DNA of 26,000 nt, taken from the NCBI GenBank assembly GCA_037447655.1, contig JBBHKE010000498.1, forward strand, positions 64,001-90,000. Direction: 5' to 3'. A model generated the notes under the pieces. It ran no database searches and was not told the origin of the DNA. It worked only from the letters and a program-made list of their open reading frames with translations. The position numbers and the translations under genes are program-made. Below are positions 17,731 to 26,000 of the stretch, one piece after another; position 1 is the stretch's first letter; every line of letters begins with the position of its first letter. The stretch is from Zygnema cylindricum (lineage: Eukaryota > Streptophyta > Zygnematophyceae > Zygnematales > Zygnemataceae).

Positions 17731-18513
17731 GGTTATGGGCACACCCTCTAGGGTACCAATCTTTAATGGAACTGGCTTCATATGCTGGGAAAGTATGATG
17801 ATAGGAGCTCTATGCGAAAAAAGGTTTTTGGGGATAATGAGTGGACGGTTGGGGCGTCCATCAAGTCTTGGAATTCCTCCAGGGTTTGGAGAAAGCAGAT
17901 TCACCAGGAAAAAGAGGATCCACCTTCAACGGAGGAAACAAAAGAAGGAGAGGTGGTGGACAAAGGAAAGGAGAACGAGACGACCACACCTATAGCAACT
18001 GGTTCGGCATTCATGTCACCTATTCTGAGGAACGAGGAGAATGATACTGAAACTTGGGACTTCAACAATATGGCGGCAAAACACTTCATCCTTCGCCATC
18101 TCACTCAAGGACTTGCATGTCCTCATTTGCAGGTAGAAAGGGCATCCGATCTTTGGATGGCTCTCATAGAGATATACCGAAGTGGTACAATTCAACAACA
18201 ACAGTTGGCTGATCAGAAAGTTAAGGAGTATGTATACAAAGGGGGAAATATGTTGAATTTTTGCAATGAGCTTGCTACAATCTTCATGGAGCTAGAGAGT
18301 GCGGGAAAAGATTTTAGTGAAAAAGAAAAGGTTAACTATTTACTGATGAAGTTACCTGATGAGTCTAAAGGAAAACCGGGATACTTATTAGGATATGATG
18401 AGGATGTTAAAGGATATAGAGTTTATGATCTAAAAAGGGAAGATATAATCTTATTTAAGCATCTAGTAGTTATGGATGAAGGAAAGTCTGTGGATCTCTT
18501 TAAATATACATAG
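17711..18513 (+). pseudogene. gag: Gag N-part fused to integrase C-terminus (element C)
   Basis: ATG 17711, inside the LTR, opens MEVSEFQVMGTPSRVPIFNG, crossing the PBS (ATG 17735). A frameshift at about 17860-17910 moves to the frame of 17782-18513. That frame holds gag sequence like B's (DLWMALIEIYRSGTIQQQQ, YVYKGGNMLNFCNELATIFM, YLLMKLPDES). At about 18360-18370 it passes without a break into integrase C-terminal sequence (KPGYLLGYDEDVKGYRVYDL) that in B lies about 1.7 kb further on. It ends at TAG 18511. Zinc knuckle, protease and integrase core are therefore gone. The clean join points to a deletion rather than slow decay. Confidence 0.85.
17731..17745 (+). promoter_or_regulatory. Primer binding site, half-tRNA iMet type (element C)
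   Basis: GGTTATGGGCACACC directly follows the LTR. It matches the complement of the initiator tRNA-Met anticodon arm except for one base, and contains the ATG of the Gag frame. Confidence 0.78.
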
Positions 18514-20424
18514 TCAGTAAATATCAGATTTGAGTCAGAAAATTCTGATGACTTTGAGCTTCCTAACTATCCAGGTTTTAGAGAAGATGACATTCTTGCA
18601 GATAGAAATCAGACCGAAAAGGACTCGGCTGTGGAAACTCCAGTGACAACTCTACCCGAAGCGGAAGACGTGGTGGAAATTGATTCGGATTCAAGGGATA
18701 GGGGAGAAACCGAGTTGGTTCGAAAGAATCCACGAGAACCATCTATTCCGGCCTCAGATTTTGAGGAGGGAAGGAGAAGTAATAAAAGACTGCAAGAAAA
18801 ACAGGTTAATAACAAGGTAACTACACTATCTCATCAAGATGAACCTCAAACTTATGGAGAGGCGATGACTTGTCCAGAAAGATATCGGTGGAAGACAGCC
18901 ATCAATGAAGAGATGGCCTCAATTATGGCAGCCGATACTTGGGAGCTGGTGGATTGTCCACCTAACCGAAAACCAATCGGTTGTAAGTGGGTTTTCAAAT
19001 TAGAACTGAACCCAGATAACACAATTAAACGCTAGAAGGCCCGACTAGTGGCAAAGGGATTTACACAAAAGGAGGGAATTCACTACGAGGAAACCTTTGC
19101 CCTGGTGGTCAGATTTCCCTCTGTCCGTATACTTCTTAGCCTGGCAGCAGCGGAAGACATGGAAGTGCACCAGATGGACATCAAAACAGCCTTTTTGCAT
19201 GGAGAATTGGAAGAGGAGATCTTCATGCGATAACCCGAAGGGTTTGTGGAGGAAGGAGAGGAGAGTAAGGTATGCCAACTTATTAAATCTCTTTATGGTT
19301 TTAAACAGGCGCCTTGAGAGTGGAATAAGAAGCTTGATGAGTTTCTTACCGGTCTGGGATATATCCGGATCAGCTCAGATCACTCAATCTATGTTTTCGA
19401 AGATGAGGAAGGTTTTATATTTATTGCAATTTATGTTGATGATTTGCTTGTTTTAAGTAAATCAATGGAAAAAATTAATAAACTGAAAACCGATCTTAAA
19501 GGGAGATTTGAAATGAAGGATATAGGGGAAGCAAAATAAATTTTGGGAATTCAAGTAGAGGGAGACCGAAAAAGAAAAATTATAAGATTGACTCAAAAGG
19601 AAGCAATAGGGAACATGCTTGAAAAATTTCAAATAGATAAAGCTAATAGTTGTACAACTCCAATGGAGTTGAAGAAGGGAAGTGAGGGGAAGGAGGAAAA
19701 GAGTCATAGTCTTAGACGAGGAATTATCTCCTGATGAACAGAAGTTCATGCAGACTATTCCTTACAGGCAAGTAGTGGGAAGTCTAATCTATTTTATGAA
19801 TTGTACCCGGCTGGATTTAGCTGTAGCTGTAGGAGTGTTGAGTAGAAGTCTAAATGCTCCCACTAAGAGGGATTGGGAGGCAGCTAAGAGAGTCTTTAGA
19901 TATTTGATAGGAAATAGGGATCTATGGTTACATTTGGGTGGGGAGAAAACTGACATCACTACTTGGAGTGATGCCAATGATGGTGATGCTCCGATGAGGA
20001 GATGCTTTTCTGGATATGTATTATATGTGGGAGATGGGGCTTGCTGTTGGAGTAGCAAATAGCAAAAATTATTGCTCAGTCCATCATGGAGGCTGAGTAT
20101 ATGGCCTCTTGCTCTGCTGTAAAAGAATTGATGTGGGTCAAGTCTTTGCTTGGTGAGCTTGGTCACCTTAAGAGTGGTGTGCAGAAAATATTTTGTGATA
20201 ATCAGGTAGCAATTGCTATTTTTGCCAATCCTAAACATCATTTTAAAGCCAAACACATGGATATTAGATTCAGCTTTGTTAGAGAGAAAGTAGAAAATAA
20301 AATAATCAGTTTAGAGTACCGACCAGATAGTGAGATGGTAGCACATATGATGACCAAACCTGTGCCTTCACCTAAGATAATTTTCTGCAGGGAGAACTGT
20401 GGTATGAAATTAAAGATTGACTAG
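18514..20424 (+). pseudogene. pol: Copia Pol, linker, RT and RNase H (element C)
   Basis: Sequence continues in frame after TAG 18511: an acidic linker ending IPASDFEEG, then RT blocks [39 protein letters not shown] and QMDIKTAFLHGELEEEIF. The YVDD box is at 19432-19443. RNase H has ITTWSDANDGD, MEAEYMASCSAV and CDNQVAIAI and ends at TAG 20422. Stops lie at 19033, 19231, 19315, 19537 and 20060, with frameshifts near 19700 and 20070. These breaks are scattered single-base changes, as expected of neutral decay. Confidence 0.92.
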
Positions 20425-20430
20425 AAAATA

Positions 20431-20437
20431 AGGGGAG
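20431..20437 (+). promoter_or_regulatory. Polypurine tract of element C
   Basis: AGGGGAG, preceded by AAAATA, abuts the TG of the 3' LTR. It is identical to the tract of element D. Confidence 0.85.
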
Positions 20438-20640
20438 TGTAGAAATTAATGGTTTTAAAAGTATTTTCTAGGTCAAAAATAAGAAAGAAGCCGAGGTAGT
20501 CTACCTCTAACTTCTCTCTCCAACTCTCAAACTTGTCGCAGTCACTGAGAAATTGGAGAGGAAGCTAGAGCCATGGCTGCCTAGGCTATCCTGAGGTTTA
20601 CAGGAAATATATATTTGGGGTTTATTAAGTAAAAAGATAT

Positions 20641-20714
20641 GCGGCGGCCACAGGATTTGAACCTGGTACCTGCCGGAGTTAAGCTACCGGTAGCCGGTAA
20701 CCTTAACCGTTAAG
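20641..20714 (-). other. tRNA-like module, antisense in C 3' LTR
   Basis: The minus strand reads CTTAACGGTTAAGG, ACCGGCTACCGGT, then CCAGGTTCAAATCCTGTGG with B box GGTTCAAATC (20663-20654) inside a T-arm-like hairpin (CAGG/CCTG), and GGCCGCCGC at the 3' end. The best preserved of the four. No anticodon arm can be assigned with confidence. Confidence 0.55.
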
Positions 20715-21097
20715 TCTTGAAGTAGTGTTACGTACTATATAGTATGATAACTATTTAATCATTAATACGTAGGATAAATCATTTAACTATAATTGTTTAC
20801 GGGATACATAGAACCGGTAGTGTAAAAGTACGAATTTCGATACGGATAAGAAATCAATACCGCGCATTGATTTCGTAAAGCGAAACAAATACCGCGCATG
20901 TATTTATTACGGCTCCGATCAAATGTGAATTTAATCGAACGGCCAGAATTAGCGCCGAGATCTCGGAAGAAGAATTCGGCGGTTTGTGGGCATCGCCACA
21001 TCGGATGACACGTGGCGAAATTACATTAGATCGTGGTATCTCCGGAGATTACGGCACCGAATCCAGATATGACATGTGTCGACATTTAGGCCATGTT

Positions 21098-21172
21098 GTA
21101 CAATTTCCGTACATAAAGTACACCGGTGACTGTACTTTTGTGTACAGAGGAGAAATCTGATTGGTTCCGTAC
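21098..21172. promoter_or_regulatory. GTAC-rich cluster in beta U3
   Basis: GTAC occurs six times in 75 bp (about 21098, 21109, 21118, 21132, 21142, 21169). Similar clusters lie in the C 5' LTR (about 17347-17420), the beta fragment (about 9273-9330) and the alpha LTR of B (about 14377-14425). GTAC is the core bound by SBP-domain factors in green plants and algae; whether such factors act here is unknown. Confidence 0.4.
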
Positions 21173-21230
21173 ATCAGTAGATAGAGTCTGTGAGAGAGAT
21201 AGGACTTAGAAAAATTAGGAGATAGGATCC

Positions 21231-21357
21231 TCTCTCCCAGAGAGCTTCTGTACAAAAGGTCAACTTTGACCCTCCATAACTTACTCCTCAAGGGAGCAAA
21301 TTCAGAGATTCTTTTTGCTATCGACTCAGGGGAGTCTTCCCTTCACAGGGGTGCAAG
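21231..21357 (+). promoter_or_regulatory. Leader stem-loop array (beta, C 3' LTR)
   Basis: CTCTCT-ccc-AGAGAG, then GGTCAA-ct-TTGACC ending near 21272, then CTCC-tcaag-GGAG, then GACTC-aggg-GAGTC (21323-21336), then CTTCAC-aggg-GTGcAAG with one bulged C (21341-21357). The order is the same as in alpha LTRs. Stem 3 is rearranged and loops 1 and 2 differ. Confidence 0.6.
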
Positions 21358-21481
21358 TGGTCAGAGTTTTTATTTGCCAGGGTGGCAGTTATTTTTGCTG
21401 AAACAGAAAGGGGTCAGGATTATCCTAGAGGCTTCTTGGAAGCTGTCCACTCTGAGGACTTATGGAGGTCTCAGAGTTTCA

Positions 21482-21486
21482 TTTAT
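21482..21486. repeat. Target-site duplication of element C, right copy
   Basis: TTTAT directly after the CA of the 3' LTR, identical to 16683-16687. Confidence 0.88.
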
Positions 21487-21592
21487 AAATTATTTCATAT
21501 GTAAAATTCAATTACAAACAATAAGAAACAGCGACACACAAATTAAGCAACCGAGGGTTGCTGCATAAAGGTAAAGACAATGGATAAAGCTC

Positions 21593-21890
21593 TTACTTGT
21601 ATGATACCCCCTCGAGAAATGTTGCGAAAACTGCTTTACAGTCCTCGGGATAAACAGATCCTTTCCATTCGCGTGAAAATAGCCGATCATCCAATAAATA
21701 ACCTGAAGTTGCGTAATATTCGTTGACACTTGCTGAACTTTTCGGGTCGACACCCGGACGTTCCCGTATTTATCACACGATGGGTCCAAATTTCCAGTCA
21801 CAGCGCCTTCCACGAGGGGGTCCACGTCAGGTGATCCCCTTCCTTCATTCAGTAGGTTTGGTCCTTGGGTTTCACTTCAATCCCTGTCTT
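21593..21890 (-). pseudogene. Unrecognised coding remnant, possible exon
   Basis: On the minus strand a frame read from about 21890 (after a TGA) gives protein-like sequence: LLNEGRGSPDVDPLVEGAVTG, then VSTRKVQQVSTNITQLQVIY and GKDLFIPRTVKQFSQHFSRG. It meets a donor-like GTAAGA at about 21593, after which the sequence turns hydrophobic and unconvincing. The only Met (21825) need not be the start. Element C's right end lies 110 bp further on, so C may have inserted into or beside this gene. No domain recognised; it could be host or transposon. Confidence 0.33.
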
Positions 21891-22850
21891 CTTCAGTTAG
21901 GGGTGGTAATAAACCCGTCGTAGCGGTGTTTTTCGCCGCAAAAAAAGTGGTAATATGGGAAGTAATAAGCCACATATTGCAAATAATAGAGCTGACTTTT
22001 TGTCTAAAAGATGATACAAAGCAAATAATAGAGAAGTAAAAGTCAAGGTAACTGAAGGATGCGGAAAGACACTGTCATTGTTGGACCAAACGCCAGATAT
22101 ATATACCAAATAAAAAATCCAATTGTGGGAAAAAGGGAGGGAAACCAATCCACTTACTTTCGGTCGTCAAAATTTAAATTTTAATATTCTGCGTGACAGC
22201 AAGCTGTCCAAATATTTTAGACGAGACAAAGAAGGCGGGAAAGTTTCAAAATTTTTGTCAGTTTTGAGAGGGGGTATGCACGTGATAAACGACCGACGAT
22301 TTTCATGAAAGAGCCATGGTAACTGCCTGCTTCTTGATGTACCTACGGATCAGCTTTCGCATGGCGACGGGTATGACAGGCGCTTGGTGTCACGTCGTGT
22401 TGGAGCCGTAATGTTTGCGTCGGTATAAAATTGTCCACGTGTAAATTTGGGCGACCAATCACGAAACGCTTGAGACGAGGTGGTTCGTGAGATTGTACAG
22501 TTGGGACCAATTTAGAATTGGAGTTTACTCTATTACGTCATTACATTAACGCTAATACCGGTCACAAGTTAGGGAGAGAAATGGATATGCATCCATTTTA
22601 GAATTAACACACAATTTAGCATGAATTCACGCTAATAAAACAAACGTCGCGACATTATTAGAGTATAGATCCCTTATTACCGTACAATGTCGACGTAAAA
22701 CGGAAAAGTGACCAACAGTTGAAACAACAAACGTTGTGTAATCGATACATTCGTAGAAATTACACTCCGGACAACTGTATCAAGATTGTATACTTAACGG
22801 CGAATTCCTGACGCCTAACTGCGGTGAAATATTCTGACATGTACGTTGGA
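21890..22850. other. No recognisable gene
   Basis: Only short ORFs with no protein-like pattern. GGTATAAAATT (about 22423) and a CCAAT at about 22455 could be promoter motifs but no coding region follows that I can support. Confidence 0.5.
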
Positions 22851-23089
22851 ATGATTTACACTGTTACGTGACGGCGTATGATCTGAATTAAATTGTTCGG
22901 CTACTTTTATTACTGTAAGCAGGTTTGCAACCGACATTTCATTATGTTAAAGACCCAAATTAGCATTAGTAAACAATTAGAATGTATTCTTTTTTTGAAA
23001 AGTCCAAAATTCTTAAATAGCGTACACCACTGTAATTGGTTGTATATGCTAAATAAACTTCGACGCTAATAACGTTTGGCGGTGTACTG
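22850..23089. mobile_element. Diverged MITE copy (same family as 24337-24563)
   Basis: The right part (AATAGCGTACACCACTG...TATATGCTAAATAAAC... CGCTAATAACGTTTGGCGG, to 23089) lines up with the right half of the element at 24337-24563, and its end GGCGGTGTACTG matches that terminal repeat. The left end cannot be placed exactly. Confidence 0.45.
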
Positions 23090-23191
23090 TTCTCAAACCG
23101 TACATATAATCGTACGAAACATGTACCTTACATATACAATCTCCGTTTCCCCCTGCGACATTTTGTCACGTTAAGTACACGGATTACAGTA

Positions 23192-24283
23192 CAGTACAAC
23201 CTTGAATTGCTATTAGCGTCAGTGTTTTTTTCGTCTCTTAAAACCTATTTTCTTTGTACACACTTGTTGGATCGTGAATCTGACGGTTGTGATTGAAAGA
23301 TAAGATTTTCAGCTTCCAATTGGTGGTCTCAAATTGAAAATCCGACAATTGTTTATGGAGAAAAGATGTTTTAAGTGGCGAAAAAATTATTTAACACTAA
23401 TAGCTAGTGTTGGGTATCGGGTAAATTCATATCGCGATAATTTCGATATTTGATAAATCGAATATCGATCGAGCAAACTCCTCGATATATCGTACGGAGA
23501 CCAACATAAATCATCGCGATATATATCGCGATATATAGTATTTTTTTAAATGTAATATTTTATATTTTAATATAGTATGTTATTTTAGCGAAAAAAACAA
23601 ATTGTCTGATACGCCACGCACGACGTGATTTTCGTTCCGTGACTTAAAGGTAGACGCCGCAAAATGTAACCGACAAAAAGTACAAATTCTGTAATTCATA
23701 TGATTACTTATTTGGGGTATGGTTACATGAGGAGGTATTTGTAATAGTACGGACATCAAAATTTCTGTATTACAGAGGCCTCGGTTAACATCGCGTATCT
23801 TCTAATACAGGTTTTTACATACGTGTTTTGATTTGAGTGGTTCTTGGAAGTTGACGACCAAATCTCTAAAATCGTCAAAGATTTGAGAACCGACCATTTT
23901 CGTATGTAAATCCGTACTTGCGTACTTCGTACGTGTACTTCGCAAGTGTAACCGCGTCAATGTACCTCAGAGATCTCCTTCACTCTGCTGACTTTCAGGA
24001 AAAAACCGTATTTCTTTCCGGCAAAGATTTTACGGTCATCTTGTCCGAAGGCTCGTGACTTTGGAGACCTGTGAAAATTTTCATTATTTTATTTTTTTAT
24101 ATGCCTCGATATATCGACAATACCATATATCGGAGACATATCGTCTAAGCGTTGCGATATCTCAATAATCGATATATCGAGGCGATATTTCAACTATCGT
24201 GTACTTAAAATTAGGTACATATCGAATATCAGAAATTGGTCTTCGATACCCAACACTAGCGATAGCGATTCACGGTCGTAGCG
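23192..24283. mobile_element. MITE copy split by a hAT-like insertion
   Basis: 23192-23404 matches the intact copy at 24645-24853 (shared TCTGACGGTTG.GATTGAAAG, AGATAAGATT.TCAGC, GGAGAAAAGATGTTTTAAGT). The match resumes after 24266 with GATTCACGG against GATTCAAGG. A TA precedes the first base (CAGTACAACC). The right end is eroded. Confidence 0.6.
23405..24258. mobile_element. hAT-like non-autonomous DNA element, 854 bp
   Basis: Perfect 15-bp terminal inverted repeats TAGTGTTGGGTATCG (23405-23419) and its complement (24244-24258). Subterminal regions are packed with CGATAT/ATATCG repeats on both sides, a usual hAT trait. Flanks CTAATAGC (23397-23404) and GCGATAGC (24259-24266) fit a diverged 8-bp target duplication, supported by the uninterrupted copy nearby. 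It has no transposase ORF. Confidence 0.75.
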
Positions 24284-24336
24284 TCTCCGAGGGAGAGGGG
24301 AGTCGCCTGACCGCTGCTGTAACCGAGCGTCACATA

Positions 24337-24563
24337 CTGTACACCGCCAATCGCTATTAGCGTTGTGTACGCTAATCCCGTCCTGCTTTTTTTTAGTTTT
24401 ATTCTCAAATAGAATAATCCACACTATTTAAAAAAAGACCTAATTCCTAATTAGAGTAATCGATTTCTTCCAAAATTTCCAAATTCCCAATTAGCGTACA
24501 CCACGCTAAATAATAGTATACGCTAATCAAACGTACACGCTAATAGCGATTGGCGGTGTACAG
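24337..24563. mobile_element. MITE with perfect 26-bp terminal inverted repeats (227 bp)
   Basis: The ends 24337-24362 and 24538-24563 are exact reverse complements, starting CTGTACACCGCCAATCG and ending CTATTAGCG. TA lies on both sides (24335-24336 and 24564-24565), as for Tc1/mariner-type elements. The interior is AT-rich and repeats the TTAGCGTACAC motif in both orientations. No coding capacity. Confidence 0.8.
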
Positions 24564-24644
24564 TACAGAAGTACATTGCTTCCATTACAGAGTACGGCTA
24601 AAATATGGTAAGACTGCTCATGTTTTTACTGTAGCGTTTAGCAA

Positions 24645-24853
24645 AAGTACAACCGCGAATCGCTAATATCGTCTAAGGTTTTTTTGTCGCCACTTATAAC
24701 ATCTTTAGATTATCTGACGGTTGCGATTGAAAGATAAGATTCTCAGCGTCCGATTGGCGGTCTCAAACTGAAAATCCAGCAAGTGTGTACGGAGAAAAGA
24801 TGTTTTAAGTGGCAAAAAAAACCTTGACGCTAATAGAGATTCAAGGTGTACTG
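24645..24853. mobile_element. MITE, uninterrupted copy (about 209 bp)
   Basis: Long imperfect inverted repeats of about 60 bp: the left side contains AGTACAACC..GAATCGCTAATATCGTC..AAGGTTTTTTTG and GCCACTTATAACATCTT; the right side is the complement of this. The right end GGTGTACTG is followed by TA (24854). The terminal motif resembles that of 24337-24563, so the two families are related. Confidence 0.7.
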
Positions 24854-24859
24854 TAGCAT

Positions 24860-26000
24860 TTCGTGTTTTGCGATGCAAAGAAAACCCCTGTACGGAATAT
24901 CGATAGAAAATCGGACAAATAACCGATATACGTTACTGGTGAAAATGTTTGCGCAAATTGCAGTCCTGAAATTTTTAGGCGACAAACAAAAAACGCCAAA
25001 ACGTTTTTTTTTAGGGTTTCCTTTTTTCTGACGATTCACCCGTCGATTCTAATAATTAGGAACTTTGGACGCTGGGATAAGGGCGTCCTCGATCTATTTT
25101 GTTTTTATTTTCCTTTGGTTTATCTGTATTTTTCATTTTGTTTTTTGTTATCATCCGCTTGAGATGGACGGAACCAGAAGTAGCCACGTGGAAAGCATAT
25201 ATTTATTTCGAGTGATTTATGACGTTTTCCACCTTTTGGAGCGTATAGAAAAAAATCATTTTTTAATTTTATGATTTTTGTCATTGTACTTTCTAAAATC
25301 TTATAAACGGTACGGTCTTGTTTTTGCCATCTACAGTTTTGTTTTTTGTCGTTTTCGTTTTTCATCTTTTTGTTTTTCTGAGAAACGCACGGCTTCCCCA
25401 TTTTCAAACTTTTATTTTTTATTTTTTTTCGCTCTGTTCTCCCATTTCTGAAGCACGATTAGCGGCGCTAATTGGACCACGTGGCGGATCGTGCGGGTCT
25501 CGACAATTTGACGGGAAAAACAAATTATTTTGTCCACATGCATCGGCACCCTGAGTCACATTGACTTACCGTACGAACAAGAATGTCGGTGGAAAGGTCA
25601 AGGACCGCGCAGCACGATTTCAAGGCTCAACCAAGTTGAAGCTAGCGACAAATTTCGGTCTCCAGAACTTGGCTTCACTTTGTCGGTAGTGACGTAATCG
25701 GAATCTGAGGTGGCGTCATACACGTGGAATAACGCATGTAGACTTGAAAGAGCCAAAAAGCTATATGCCATGGCAATGACGCTAATTTTGGACGTTTGCG
25801 AGTATAGTGACGTCATTTTGTCATGAATGCGGTTCTCGACCTATTGAGTTCGTTTTCTAGGAGGAGATTCCGCTAGAATTACCTGTCCCAAATAATTAAA
25901 TAATTATGCGCTTGTCTCCCACTTGGAGACTATCTCCTGTAAATATTTGTATTTTCGGATTTTGGAGCATTAGAAACACATTCTAATAGCAATCCGTACA
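24860..26000. other. No recognisable gene
   Basis: The stretch has T-rich tracts (25080-25440), several CACGTGG sites (about 25184, 25480, 25723) and scattered CGCTAAT motifs. ORFs are short and their translations look like random AT-rich sequence. I see nothing else in it. Confidence 0.5.

Larger units (their letters stand above)
16688..21481 (+). mobile_element. Copia element C, family beta, internally deleted, with both LTRs and TSD
   Basis: Two LTRs of 1043 and 1044 bp, a PBS, truncated gag, partial pol, PPT and a 5-bp target duplication TTTAT define the whole insertion (4794 bp). The internal region is only about 2.7 kb because late gag, protease and most of integrase are missing. Many stops in pol show that this copy is dead. 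Confidence 0.93.
20438..21481 (+). mobile_element. 3' LTR of element C (1044 bp)
   Basis: TGTAGAAATT...GAGTTTCA, bounded by the PPT and the TTTAT duplication. Contents in order: tRNA-like module (antisense, 20641-20714), CACGTGGC at about 21010, six GTAC sites in 21098-21172, leader hairpins (21231-21357), and ATG near the end that opens the Gag frame in 5' copies. Confidence 0.93.

Noticed and set aside
24846-25407. Short ORFs on both strands
   Set aside because: AT-rich chance ORFs with no motif, no splice support and no continuation.

Overview
The window is eukaryotic nuclear DNA made almost entirely of transposable elements in several stages of decay. I find no intact host gene, rRNA, CRISPR array or bacterial-type operon. 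The species cannot be fixed. The spliced CENP-B/pogo-type transposase resembles families I recall from oomycetes. The copia elements prime from an internal piece of initiator tRNA-Met, a mode I recall from Drosophila copia, yeast Ty5, Physarum and Volvox rather than typical land-plant copia. An alga, oomycete or another protist-like or early-diverging lineage fits; this is inference.

Layout. 1-321: right end of an LTR of copia family 'alpha'. 451-788: unrecognised coding remnant. About 1065-3990: decayed DNA transposon with a two-intron transposase pseudogene (1400-3220), flanked by CGCTGAAT/GCGACGAC repeats. 3990-4615: AT-rich spacer. About 4616-8882: 5'-truncated copia element 'D' (+), keeping protease, integrase, RT, RNase H, PPT and an 864-bp 3' LTR. 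8883-10001: 5' LTR, PBS and first leader bases of a family 'beta' copia element (-). 10002-about 14932: family alpha element 'B' (-), with LTR, PBS, gag and pol, cut inside RNase H by the beta LTR. 14917-16084: degraded K/E-rich repeat-coding region (-). 16688-21481: family beta element 'C' (+), complete at both ends with TSD TTTAT, but with late gag, protease and most of integrase deleted. About 21593-21890: unrecognised coding remnant (-). About 22850-24855: a nest of short terminal-inverted-repeat elements, one of them split by an 854-bp hAT-like element. The remainder to 26000 has no recognisable gene.

The alpha and beta LTRs share an architecture. The 5' part carries a tRNA-like module on the antisense strand. 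A GTAC-rich U3 follows, then an ordered array of five short stem-loops, three of which have 5-6 bp stems and ARGG-type tetraloops. A Gag reading frame begins inside the LTR and runs through a half-tRNA primer binding site. Junctions give an insertion order: B first, beta into B's RNase H, then D into the beta leader, followed by loss of everything to the left. All pol genes are interrupted, so these are fossils, but the shared LTR features look constrained and are the most interesting signal here.
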